Positions 5,206 to 11,824 of a DNA stretch of 12,575 nt are shown piece after piece. The stretch is from JBOHHM01 sp050725495 (lineage in GTDB: Bacteria > Pseudomonadota > Gammaproteobacteria > Burkholderiales > Burkholderiaceae_C): NCBI GenBank assembly GCA_050725495.1, contig JBOHHM010000172.1, positions 1 to 12,575 on the forward strand, in the 5' to 3' direction. Both the position numbers and the translations under genes were made by a program. The notes beneath the pieces are model-generated. The model was given only the letters and a program-made list of their open reading frames with translations. It was not told the origin of the DNA and searched no databases. Position 1 is the stretch's first letter; each line of letters starts with the position of its first letter.

Positions 5206-6189
5206 CTGGGGCTGTAGACCCGCGCGTTTCATCATCACCTCCGTCAGCGCCATCTCCTGCGTAAAGCCGCGCGTGTAGGCCTCCGGTCCTTGCGGCGTGA
5301 TCTGTCCACCGCTTTCGACCAGGGCGGCCACCACCGCGGGTTGCTTGAGCGCGCGGTCGAACGCGCTGCGCACCTTGGCGACGACCGCATCCGGCGTGCC
5401 AGCGGGTACCGAAATGCCCCCCCAGGACGTGATCTCGACGCCGCGCACGCCCAACTCGGTCAGCGTTGGCACCTTCGGCAACGCCGGGTTGCGCGCCGGG
5501 CCGGTGACTGCCAGCGCTTTCAGCTTGCCGGCCTGGATCTGCGGATAGGCGACGGAGAAGATCGGCATGCCGAAGGTGACCTGCTTGCCCAGCACGGCAT
5601 TGACGATCTCCGACGCGCCCTTGTAGGGCACGTGCGTCGCCTGCACGTTAACGGTGCTGAGCAATAGTTCCATACCCATGTGCGAGGGCGAGCCCACGCC
5701 GCCCGAGGCGTAGTCCAGCTTGCCGGGATGGGTGCGCGCCTTGGCAATCAGTTCGTCCAGGCTGCCGATGCTCGAGTCACCGCTGACGATCACCACGGTG
5801 TCCGACGTGGTCAACCGCATGATGTGGCGAAAATCCTTGAGTGCGTCGTACCCGGGGTTCTTGTACATGCGCATGCTCGCTGCCATGGGCGCCGCGGAAT
5901 AGACCCAGGTGTAGCCGTCTGGCGGCGCCTTGGCCGCGACGCGCGCACCAAGGTTGCCGCCCGCGCCCCCCTTGTTGTCGATGACGACTGGTTGGCCGAG
6001 CACCGATGACACGGCTTCTGCAAGCACTCGTGCGGTGATGTCAGGGCCGGTACCGGCCAGGTAGGGAACCACCCACTTGATGGGACGGCTAGGCCATTCA
6101 TCGGCCGCGAGAGCGGGCAACGCGGCAGGAATCAGTGCGGCGGCTACTGCGTGGCCAAGCAGCCTGCGTCGTTGCAGGTCGATCATCAT
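5203..6189 (-). CDS. Bug-family (TctC-type) periplasmic solute-binding protein
   Basis: Extracytoplasmic receptor of the tripartite tricarboxylate transporter (TTT) family, which binds carboxylates and related small molecules in the periplasm. It is 328 aa, the usual Bug length. The signal peptide has a basic RRRLLG start (residues 7-12, compatible with a twin-arginine signal), a hydrophobic core, and probable cleavage after Ala28 (LPALA). Typical Bug segments follow: WPSRPIKWVVPYLAGTGPDI near the mature N-terminus, LGQPVVIDNKGGAGGNLGA and HVPYKGASEIVNAVLGKQV, then GGISVPAGTPDAVV. The start at 6189 has AAGGAGA 8 nt upstream; a second ATG follows directly. It is the last gene of the likely operon, 30 bp after the dehydrogenase gene. 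No TctA/TctB membrane genes are in the window, so the membrane partner must be elsewhere, as is common for the many Bug proteins of Burkholderiales. The ligand is unknown. Confidence 0.92.
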   Translation of the reverse strand: MMIDLQRRRLLGHAVAAALIPAALPALAADEWPSRPIKWVVPYLAGTGPDITARVLAEAVSSVLGQPVVIDNKGGAGGNLGARVAAKAPPDGYTWVYSAAPMAASMRMYKNPGYDALKDFRHIMRLTTSDTVVIVSGDSSIGSLDELIAKARTHPGKLDYASGGVGSPSHMGMELLLSTVNVQATHVPYKGASEIVNAVLGKQVTFGMPIFSVAYPQIQAGKLKALAVTGPARNPALPKVPTLTELGVRGVEITSWGGISVPAGTPDAVVAKVRSAFDRALKQPAVVAALVESGGQITPQGPEAYTRGFTQEMALTEVMMKRAGLQPQ

Positions 6190-6219
6190 GTCTTTTGTCT
6201 CCTTTGTCGTTGGGATGGG

Positions 6220-7437
6220 TCAGCGCAGCTCGCCGACGAGTTCTCGTGCAATCGTGTTGCGCTGGATCTCGCTGGTGCCGGTCAGCACGCGGTACATGCG
6301 CAGCATGCGGAACAGGAACTCGACGCGCCGCCCTTGCACAATGCCCTCGCCGCCATGAATCTGCACCGCGCGGTCGGCGATGCGAAAGGCGGCCTCGGAG
6401 CAGAACAGCTTGGCCATCGAGGCCTCGGTACGTGCTTCGCTGCCGGCATCGATCTGGCGCGCGGTCGCGACCATCAGCGCGCGCGCCGCGGCGAGGTCGG
6501 TCGCCATGTCGGCCAGCATGTGCTGGATGGCCTGGAACTGACCGATCGCGCGGCCAAACTGGCGGCGCTGGCTGGCATAGTCCCGGGCATCGCGCAAAGC
6601 GACGGTGGCCAGGCCGACCATCGCAGGGCAGTGCAGCAGCCGGTTCACCGTGATGCGACCCAGCGCCAGTGCGAGGCCGCGGCCCGGCTCACCGATCAGG
6701 TTGCCTGCAGGAACGCGGCAGTCCTCGAGCACGATGTCGCCGGTGTGCGATTGGCCCGCCATGGTCTTGTAGCCGGACTCCACGCGCACGCCGGGCGCCC
6801 GGAGGTCGACGAAGAAGGCCGTGACCTCGCGCTGCTGCGGGTCGGCGGCGGTAGAGGCCATCAGCACGGCGTAGTCGGCGAAGGGCGAGCCCGAAATGAA
6901 GCGCTTGTGGCCGTTGATGACAAAGTGATCGCCGTCGCGCACGGCACGGGTCTGCACCGCGCCGGCGTCGGAGCCGGCCTCGGCCTCGGTGAGTGCGAAG
7001 CAGATCGCCTTTTCGGCCTGCGCCACGGGCACGATGAAGTGCTCCATCTGGTAGGGCGTGGCCTTGCGCGCCAGTGCACCGATGCGGGGAGGCCCGCTCA
7101 GTTCGCCGAACACGTGCGGCGCCAGCGGCGAGCCGCTGGCGTAGATCGACTCCTTGATCAGCACATGGTCGAGCACCGAGAGTCCGAGTCCACCCATTTG
7201 CGCTGGCAATGTCATGCCGTAGAAGCCAAGTTCGTGCGAGCGCCGCCACACGCGCTGCAGTGTCGCGCGGTCGGCGCCGTTTTCGTGGTCGATGCCTTGT
7301 TCGCACGCCAGCGTGGCGAGTTCGCCGTGCAGGAAGTCGCTGACCTTCGCGATCAGTTCGGCAGCGCGCTCGGAGCCTTCGAATGGGGCGTCGAACAGCG
7401 GTGCTGGGCGCTCGGATGCGGTAGGAATATGGGTCAT
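6220..7437 (-). CDS. Acyl-CoA dehydrogenase family flavoprotein, lacking the canonical catalytic Glu
   Basis: FAD-dependent acyl-CoA dehydrogenase superfamily member, expected to introduce an alpha,beta double bond into an acyl-CoA and pass electrons to ETF. From the ATG at 7437 it is 405 aa. Visible features are the N-terminal helical domain (1-140), signature 1 CFALTEAEAGSDAG (146-159), the beta-domain with GHKRFISGSPFADY, RRQFGRAIGQFQAIQHMLAD (291-310), and the C-terminal QIHGGEGIVQGR (359-370). The residue that is usually Glu before G-T-S is Thr386 (YRVLTGTSEIQ), and the alternative isovaleryl-type Glu position appears to be Asn265 (ITVNRLL). Either an unusual base, a different reaction or an unrecognised alignment shift is possible. 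It starts 10 bp after the ligase stop and ends 30 bp before the Bug gene, so these genes are probably co-transcribed. A longer in-frame frame to 7695 overlaps the ligase gene and is rejected. Confidence 0.9.
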   Translation of the reverse strand: MTHIPTASERPAPLFDAPFEGSERAAELIAKVSDFLHGELATLACEQGIDHENGADRATLQRVWRRSHELGFYGMTLPAQMGGLGLSVLDHVLIKESIYASGSPLAPHVFGELSGPPRIGALARKATPYQMEHFIVPVAQAEKAICFALTEAEAGSDAGAVQTRAVRDGDHFVINGHKRFISGSPFADYAVLMASTAADPQQREVTAFFVDLRAPGVRVESGYKTMAGQSHTGDIVLEDCRVPAGNLIGEPGRGLALALGRITVNRLLHCPAMVGLATVALRDARDYASQRRQFGRAIGQFQAIQHMLADMATDLAAARALMVATARQIDAGSEARTEASMAKLFCSEAAFRIADRAVQIHGGEGIVQGRRVEFLFRMLRMYRVLTGTSEIQRNTIARELVGELR

Positions 7438-7447
7438 GACCTGCCCT

Positions 7448-9019
7448 TTAATTGACCATGCGGCTGCGACCGGACCAGTAAGGTGCCTGGATCGCCTTGC
7501 GCGCCACTTTGCCGTTGGGGTTCTTTGGCAGCGTGCTGACGAACTCGATGTGCCGCGGACGCTTGAAGCCGCCCAGGCGCGACGCGCAAAACGCGTCGAG
7601 CGCCAGGCTGTCGGCTGTGCTGCCTGGCTTGAGCACCACGTGCGCAGCCACCGCCTCGCCCCACTTGTCGTCGGGGATGGCGAACACGCAGGCATCGGCC
7701 ACGGCCTCGTGCCGGTAGAGCACCGCCTCCACCTCGGAGGGGTAAACGTTGAAACCGCCGCTGATCACCATGTCCTTCTTGCGGTCAACGATGTAGACAT
7801 AGCCATCATCGTCCATGCGGGCCAGGTCACCGGTGTGGTAGCGGCCGTTCTTCAGTACCTCTGCGGTGAGATCCGGCGCGCGCCAGTAGCCAGCGAACAC
7901 ATCGGGGCCGCTGACCACGATCTCGCCGATCTCGCCGGTGCCCACGCTCTGGCCGTCATCGTCCACGATCTCGACCTTCGATTCCAGAAAGGGCCGGCCG
8001 CAGGAGGCCAGGCGCTCAGGCATGGCGGCGCGCGCGAACAGGTGGTCTTGCACCGTGAGACCACACACGCCAGAGGTGGTTTCGCCCGCACCGTAGCCCT
8101 GCGAGAGGATGGGTCCGAACACGTCCATCGCGCGCAGGATTCGGGCCGGTGCCATTGGCGCGGCGCCATAGCCCAGGCGCTGCAGATCGGGAAGCGGGCG
8201 GTACTGGCTCTCCAGTTCGGCCAGCAGCATGTTGATCATGGTCGGCACCATGAAGGTGTGCGTTATGCGCTCGGCGCGCATGTCGGCGATGAAGCGCCCC
8301 GGCTCGAAGCTGGAGAATAGGCGGATGGTCGCGCCGCTGCACAGCGCCGGCACGATCTGCATGCCCGCGGCGTGCGTGATCGGTCCCACGAGGCCGAGCA
8401 GGTGGCCGGAATGCATGCCCTCGGAGCGCGTGAGGAACTTGCGCAGCTGGGCCAGCCGGTTGCCGAAGGTCTGCATGGCTGCCTTCAGCACGCCCGAGGA
8501 GCCGGAGGTGTAGTGCAGCACCGCCACCTCGTCGGCCTCGACGCTCGCTGGCGTGAAGGCGTCGCTGGCGCTCGCCAGCGCCCCTTCGTAGGAGGTCGCG
8601 GCCTCGGCCGGGACGTCGAGCAAAAGGAGGCGCGGCGCCTGACCCTTGAGATGCGGCATGAATGATTCCGCCCGCTCAGCCGTGGTCGCGACCAGCGCCG
8701 CATCGCTGTTGGCCACAATGTCGCCGACCTCAGCGGGCGAGAGCCGTGCGTTGTAGGGCGCCTTGACCAGCGCGGCCTTGTAGCAGGCCAGCTCGATCTC
8801 GACGATCTCGATGCAGTTGGGCAGGTAAATGCCCACGCGGTCGCCGCGCTGCAGTCCGGCGCCGAGCAGGGCATTGGCGAGGCGGTTGGAGCGCTGCTCC
8901 AGTTCGGCGTAGGTGATGCTGCGCGTCGGGCTCTTGACGGCAATTTGTCGGGCGAAGGCGCGTGTGCCGCGCGAGACGAGTTCGCCGACGTTGGCGACCC
9001 GGTGGGTGGGCTGGCTCAA
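7448..9019 (-). CDS. Acyl-CoA ligase, class I (ANL superfamily), TTG start
   Basis: AMP-forming acid:CoA ligase that activates a carboxylic acid to its CoA thioester via an acyl-adenylate. It is 523 aa from a TTG at 9019, preceded by AAGGAG with 5-nt spacing. The in-frame GTG at 9043 lies within a hairpin and has no ribosome-binding site. ANL motifs are in order: phosphate-binding loop TSGSSGVLKA (171-180; the usual PKG is LKA), YGAGETT (309-315), YHTGDLARMDDDGYVYIVDR (394-413), the hinge and GGFNVYP region (421-427), and the C-terminal PKNPNGK with the adenylation lysine Lys504. It is the first gene of the ligase-dehydrogenase-Bug set, downstream of the LysR gene and 10 bp upstream of the dehydrogenase. 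The substrate (aliphatic, alicyclic or aromatic acid) cannot be assigned by eye. Confidence 0.92.
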   Translation of the reverse strand: MSQPTHRVANVGELVSRGTRAFARQIAVKSPTRSITYAELEQRSNRLANALLGAGLQRGDRVGIYLPNCIEIVEIELACYKAALVKAPYNARLSPAEVGDIVANSDAALVATTAERAESFMPHLKGQAPRLLLLDVPAEAATSYEGALASASDAFTPASVEADEVAVLHYTSGSSGVLKAAMQTFGNRLAQLRKFLTRSEGMHSGHLLGLVGPITHAAGMQIVPALCSGATIRLFSSFEPGRFIADMRAERITHTFMVPTMINMLLAELESQYRPLPDLQRLGYGAAPMAPARILRAMDVFGPILSQGYGAGETTSGVCGLTVQDHLFARAAMPERLASCGRPFLESKVEIVDDDGQSVGTGEIGEIVVSGPDVFAGYWRAPDLTAEVLKNGRYHTGDLARMDDDGYVYIVDRKKDMVISGGFNVYPSEVEAVLYRHEAVADACVFAIPDDKWGEAVAAHVVLKPGSTADSLALDAFCASRLGGFKRPRHIEFVSTLPKNPNGKVARKAIQAPYWSGRSRMVN

Positions 9020-9024
9020 GTGAT

Positions 9025-9030
9025 CTCCTT
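9025..9030 (-). promoter_or_regulatory. Shine-Dalgarno AAGGAG deciding the TTG start of the ligase
   Basis: AAGGAG on the - strand ends 5 nt before the TTG at 9019-9017. The only other nearby in-frame start, GTG at 9043, lies upstream of this site. Confidence 0.7.
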
Positions 9031-9036
9031 TGTCGT

Positions 9037-9057
9037 GTGGCACGTCCTGCGTGCCAC
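9037..9057. repeat. 8-bp perfect inverted repeat in the ligase leader
   Basis: GTGGCACG (9037-9044), loop TCCTG, and CGTGCCAC (9050-9057). On the - strand transcript the loop reads CAGGA, which is itself Shine-Dalgarno-like, and the hairpin ends 6 nt before the real AAGGAG. It could be a leader hairpin affecting translation or a DNA operator dyad. Confidence 0.6.
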
Positions 9058-9105
9058 TGGACTCCGACTGTTCCAGAAGTTGAGGCGATCAAGGAAATAC
9101 TGTTT

Positions 9106-9125
9106 GTTGATGCGAAGCCATCAAC
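9106..9125. promoter_or_regulatory. 20-bp dyad, candidate LysR operator upstream of the ligase operon
   Basis: GTTGATG (9106-9112), 6 bp, then CATCAAC (9119-9125). It contains a T-N11-A spacing (9108 to 9120) like LysR-family recognition sites and lies about 90-105 bp upstream of the ligase start, just after the lysR stop. That is the expected place for a LysR activator site on the ligase / dehydrogenase / Bug operon. It could instead be part of the lysR transcript end, but no T-run follows. Confidence 0.45.
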
Positions 9126-9152
9126 TGATGTGATGACCCTCGGTGCTCATGC

Positions 9153-10124
9153 TCAAGTACGCAGCAGCAGTTCGGCCTCCCACCGTCGCTCGCGGATCAG
9201 GCGCATCACTTCCTGCCGGAGTACATCGATCACGACGCGCGTCGCCGCGTCCGGCATGCGGTCGGCCGGCGTGGCAAGACAGTAGCTGCGCTGCAGCGTT
9301 GGCTTGACCACCTGCGCCACGATCCAGCCCTTGCCGACAGGCGGGCTGTCCGCCAGTGCGCAGGCTGGCGTGAAGGTGAAGCCCGCCCCGCAGACGTAGA
9401 GCGAGCGAATGACGCGCGCCGAGTCGTGCTCGTGTACCACGTTCAGCGCAACGCCGAACCTCGCGGCCGCGTCCTCCACGCTACGGCGGATCGAGAAGCG
9501 GCGCGACTGCAGCACCAGCGGCAACTCGGCCGCATCGCGGAAGTCGATCTCCGGTCGCCCAGCCTTGCGGCCACGGACGGTGCGCAGCAGCTTCGAGACC
9601 TTGCCATCCACGTCCTGCCCACAGACAAAGATCGACTCGCGCGCCAGCGGCTCGCAGCGCAGCCCTTCGACCTGCGGCGTGTCTACCAGGATGCCGACAT
9701 CGGCCCGGCGGTCGAGCATCGCCTTCTTCACCATCAGGCTGAGGTTGTCAAGCACGAACACGCGGATACGCGGATGGCTTTTCTTCAATACGGCCAGCAC
9801 CGGCCCGAGCAGGAGTGACGCCAGCAGGAAGGGCGCGGCGATGGTGACGGAGCCCTCGGGCCCCTGCGGCAGGCGCTGGATGCGTTCGCGCACCGCCTCT
9901 GCATCGGAGAGCAGTCGACGCGCATCCTCGTAAAGCTGTATGCCTGCCGGCGTTGGCGTGACACCCGCATACGACCGTTCGAAGAGCTGTGCGCCGAGCT
10001 CGTTTTCGAGCTTCTTGATTTGCGCCGTGAGCGCTGGCTGCGCGATGTAGAGCGTACCCGCCGCGCGCGAGAGGCTCCCGGCCTCAAGCACGGCGATGAA
10101 ATAGCGGAGGGTGCGAAGATCCAT
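9153..10124 (-). CDS. LysR-family transcriptional regulator
   Basis: DNA-binding regulator expected to sense a pathway metabolite and control the adjacent ligase / dehydrogenase / Bug operon. It is 323 aa, standard for LysR. The N-terminal winged helix-turn-helix (about 3-62) reads DLRTLRYFIAVLEAGSLSRA, then AGTLYIAQPALTAQIKKLEN and LGAQLFERSYAGVTPTPAG, followed by the linker helix. The effector-binding domain starts near residue 92 with GSVTIAAPFLLASLLLGPVL and includes the RADVGILVDTP segment. The HTH wording is close to the Nac/Cbl-like type often found beside Bug genes. It is encoded on the same strand as, and upstream of, the operon, with a 133-bp gap holding two dyads. No clear ribosome-binding site precedes the ATG at 10124. 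Confidence 0.92.
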   Translation of the reverse strand: MDLRTLRYFIAVLEAGSLSRAAGTLYIAQPALTAQIKKLENELGAQLFERSYAGVTPTPAGIQLYEDARRLLSDAEAVRERIQRLPQGPEGSVTIAAPFLLASLLLGPVLAVLKKSHPRIRVFVLDNLSLMVKKAMLDRRADVGILVDTPQVEGLRCEPLARESIFVCGQDVDGKVSKLLRTVRGRKAGRPEIDFRDAAELPLVLQSRRFSIRRSVEDAAARFGVALNVVHEHDSARVIRSLYVCGAGFTFTPACALADSPPVGKGWIVAQVVKPTLQRSYCLATPADRMPDAATRVVIDVLRQEVMRLIRERRWEAELLLRT

Positions 10125-10154
10125 TTGACGCGGTCATTTGCAAACGCACTGCGG

Positions 10155-10182
10155 AGAATATGGCTGTGGTGCAAATATTCAA
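10155..10182 (-). promoter_or_regulatory. Possible sigma70 promoter of the lysR gene
   Basis: On the - strand TTGAAT (10182-10177), a 16-nt spacer, then TATTCT (10160-10155), about 30 nt upstream of the lysR ATG. Match to the consensus is moderate (4 of 6 in each box). Confidence 0.4.
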
Positions 10183-10312
10183 GCAGTCGAGGATTCGGAG
10201 ACGAAGGCGCCGCGAGCCTCAGGCCGAAAGCATCGCGTCCCAGATTGCAAGCGCAGTTTGACGGTCCGCTGCAGGTTTTGAACGCCCATTGATCTTCATT
10301 GGTCGAAGCGCT

Positions 10313-11128
10313 TCAGAGGGTAAGGTCGTAGTTAATGGTCAGCGGTGCGTGGTCAGAAAATCGCTGTTCCTTGTAGACAGTCGCGCTCCTGGCTTTCACG
10401 GCAAGAGAGGGAGACGCCAGGTGGTAGTCGAGGCGCCACCCGACATTGTTCGCATAGGCCTGGCCGCGGTTGCTCCACCAGGTGTAGGCGGTGTCGGTGG
10501 CGGTCGGCTGTAACTGGCGGTAGACGTCGACCAGACCGGCGCCGGCACCAGAATTGTTCAACAGCTTTGTCATCCAGGCGCGTTCTTCGGGCAGGAAGCC
10601 GCTGTTTTTCTGATTGCTGCGCCAGTTCTTGAGATCGATCTGCTGGTGCGCAATGTTCACGTCGCCGCACAGGATGAACTCGCGCTGGCTCTTGAGCTCG
10701 ACCAGGTGCGGGTAGAACTCGTCGAGAAAGCGGAACTTGGCCTGCTGCCGCTCTTCGCCCGAGGAGCCGCTCGGGAAATAGCAACTGATCAGCGAGAGCT
10801 TGCGCTGCGGCGTGTCAAAGCGCAGCTCCACATAGCGGCCTTCGGCGTCGAACTCGGGCGAGCCGTAGCCGATGATCACGTCGCTGGGGGCGTGGCGGGT
10901 GTAGAGCCCGACGCCGGAATAGCCCTTTTTCTCGGCGAAGTGGAAGTGGCCCGGGAGCCCGGCCAGTTCCTCGAAGCGGCCACTCACATCGGCAGCCTGG
11001 GCCTTGATTTCCTGTACGCAAATACAATCGGGTTGGGCCTTGGCCACCCAGGCTTCGACCCCCTTGGTGGTGGCGGAGCGGATGCCGTTGAGATTGAGGC
11101 TGGTTAATTTGAACAAGGATTTCCCCAT
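10313..11128 (-). CDS. xth: Exodeoxyribonuclease III (AP endonuclease), with a probably imported 3' end
   Basis: Mg-dependent DNA repair enzyme with AP endonuclease and 3'-5' exonuclease activity, of the ExoIII/APE1 family. It is 271 aa from the ATG at 11128. Catalytic and metal residues are all present: Asn14 (LNLNGIRS), Glu40 (VQEIKA), Asp156 and Asn158 (GDVNIAH), Asp234 (RLDYHL), and Asp259-His260 (SDHAP). An in-frame TTG at 11116 gives the more usual MFKLTSLNLNGI start, has GGGGA 5 nt upstream and may be the true start. The ATG overlaps the divergent pyrE ATG. The last 34 codons (after the 12-bp repeat at 10416-10427) are visibly less GC-rich than the rest. A second, displaced version of the same end lies at 4904-5015, so the gene appears to be a hybrid with an imported but functional C-terminus. 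Confidence 0.92.
   Translation of the reverse strand: MGKSLFKLTSLNLNGIRSATTKGVEAWVAKAQPDCICVQEIKAQAADVSGRFEELAGLPGHFHFAEKKGYSGVGLYTRHAPSDVIIGYGSPEFDAEGRYVELRFDTPQRKLSLISCYFPSGSSGEERQQAKFRFLDEFYPHLVELKSQREFILCGDVNIAHQQIDLKNWRSNQKNSGFLPEERAWMTKLLNNSGAGAGLVDVYRQLQPTATDTAYTWWSNRGQAYANNVGWRLDYHLASPSLAVKARSATVYKEQRFSDHAPLTINYDLTL
10416..10427 (+). repeat. 12-bp direct repeat, right copy, inside xth
   Basis: GCCAGGTGGTAG, identical to 5004-5015. It covers the last base of the catalytic Asp234 codon and codons Tyr235-His236-Leu237 of xth, and marks the point where the complete gene and the displaced fragment diverge. Confidence 0.6.
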
Positions 11129-11816
11129 GGTTGGTGGCGCGCAGCCGGTTGAGCAGGATCAGCTGGCCCAGGATTTCGTGCAATTTTCCGTCGATTCCGG
11201 CGTCTTGCGTTTTGGCGAGTTCAAGACCAAGGCCGGTCGCCTGAGCCCGTATTTTTTCAATGCGGGCCTGTTTGACGATGGCGCCAAGCTCGGCAAACTC
11301 GCCGAATTCTATGCAAAGCGCCTGCTGGCCAGCGGCATCGAGTTCGACATGATCTTCGGTCCGGCCTACAAGGGCATTCCGCTGGGCGCGGCCGTGGCCA
11401 TCGAGCTGGCGCGGCTGGGGCGCAACGTGCCCTTCGCCTACAACCGCAAGGAAGCCAAGGACCATGGCGAGGGCGGCACCCTGGTCGGCGCGCCGCTCAG
11501 GGGCCGGGTGCTGATCGTCGACGATGTGATGTCGGCCGGCACCGCGGCGCGCGAGTCGATCGCCATCATCCGGGCTGCCGGCGCCACCCCGCATGCTGTG
11601 GCGATCGCGCTGGACCGCCAGGAGAAGGCCACGGAAAACGGGGTCGATGTCGAGCACAGTGCGGTGCAATATGTGCGCGACCAGCTGGGCCTGCAGGTTT
11701 GTGCGATTGCGAGGCTGGCCGATTTACTGCAGTATCTGTCGCAGGGCCGTGAGGGCGGACTGGGTGTCCACCATGAACGGGTGTTGGCGTACAGGCTGCG
11801 CTACGGCGTGGGTTGA
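11127..11816 (+). CDS. pyrE: Orotate phosphoribosyltransferase
   Basis: Catalyses orotate + PRPP to OMP + diphosphate in de novo pyrimidine synthesis; cytosolic homodimer. It is 229 aa (E. coli enzyme 213), from the ATG at 11127 with AAGGA 7 nt upstream; the in-frame start at 11004 lies inside xth and is rejected. Motifs are FVQFSVDSGVLRFGEFKTKA near the start, the orotate-binding SPYFFNAG (40-47), GPAYKGIPL (78-86), the mobile catalytic loop RKEAKDHGEGG (107-117) and the PRPP-binding VLIVDDVMSAGTA (128-140). The start codon overlaps that of the divergent xth, so its promoter must lie inside the xth coding sequence. The DUF4124 gene follows after 8 bp and is probably co-transcribed. The xth / pyrE / DUF4124 / gatB order looks like an ancestral core block. 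Confidence 0.96.
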   Translation: MVGGAQPVEQDQLAQDFVQFSVDSGVLRFGEFKTKAGRLSPYFFNAGLFDDGAKLGKLAEFYAKRLLASGIEFDMIFGPAYKGIPLGAAVAIELARLGRNVPFAYNRKEAKDHGEGGTLVGAPLRGRVLIVDDVMSAGTAARESIAIIRAAGATPHAVAIALDRQEKATENGVDVEHSAVQYVRDQLGLQVCAIARLADLLQYLSQGREGGLGVHHERVLAYRLRYGVG

Positions 11817-11824
11817 GGACGGAT

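Larger units (their letters stand above)
5004..10427. mobile_element. Candidate accessory segment inserted in the 3' end of xth (no integrase seen)
   Basis: The segment is bounded by 12-bp direct repeats. One lies inside the complete xth and the other at the start of the displaced xth 3' fragment. It contains the LysR / ligase / dehydrogenase / Bug gene set plus about 190 bp of unrecognised sequence. The replacement 3' end of the complete gene is less GC-rich than its surroundings. This follows the pattern known for elements inserted at gene 3' ends, such as prophage e14 in icd of E. coli. No recombinase or transposase gene is visible, so the boundaries and the mechanism are inferred. Confidence 0.45.

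Noticed and set aside
5052..5217. Open + strand frame in the gap before the Bug gene
   Set aside because: No good start with ribosome-binding site in that frame and no family recognised; it overlaps the Bug gene end. Left as an unexplained stretch.
6151..7455. 434-codon + strand open frame
   Set aside because: It is antisense to the acyl-CoA dehydrogenase, is His/Arg/Gly rich and shows no domain.
7292..8320. 342-codon + strand open frame
   Set aside because: It is antisense to the ligase and dehydrogenase, with shadow-frame composition.
10125..10312. Gap between lysR and xth checked for a small RNA or attachment site
   Set aside because: Apart from a possible lysR promoter and a 10-bp palindrome (10305-10314) at the xth stop, nothing distinctive was seen.
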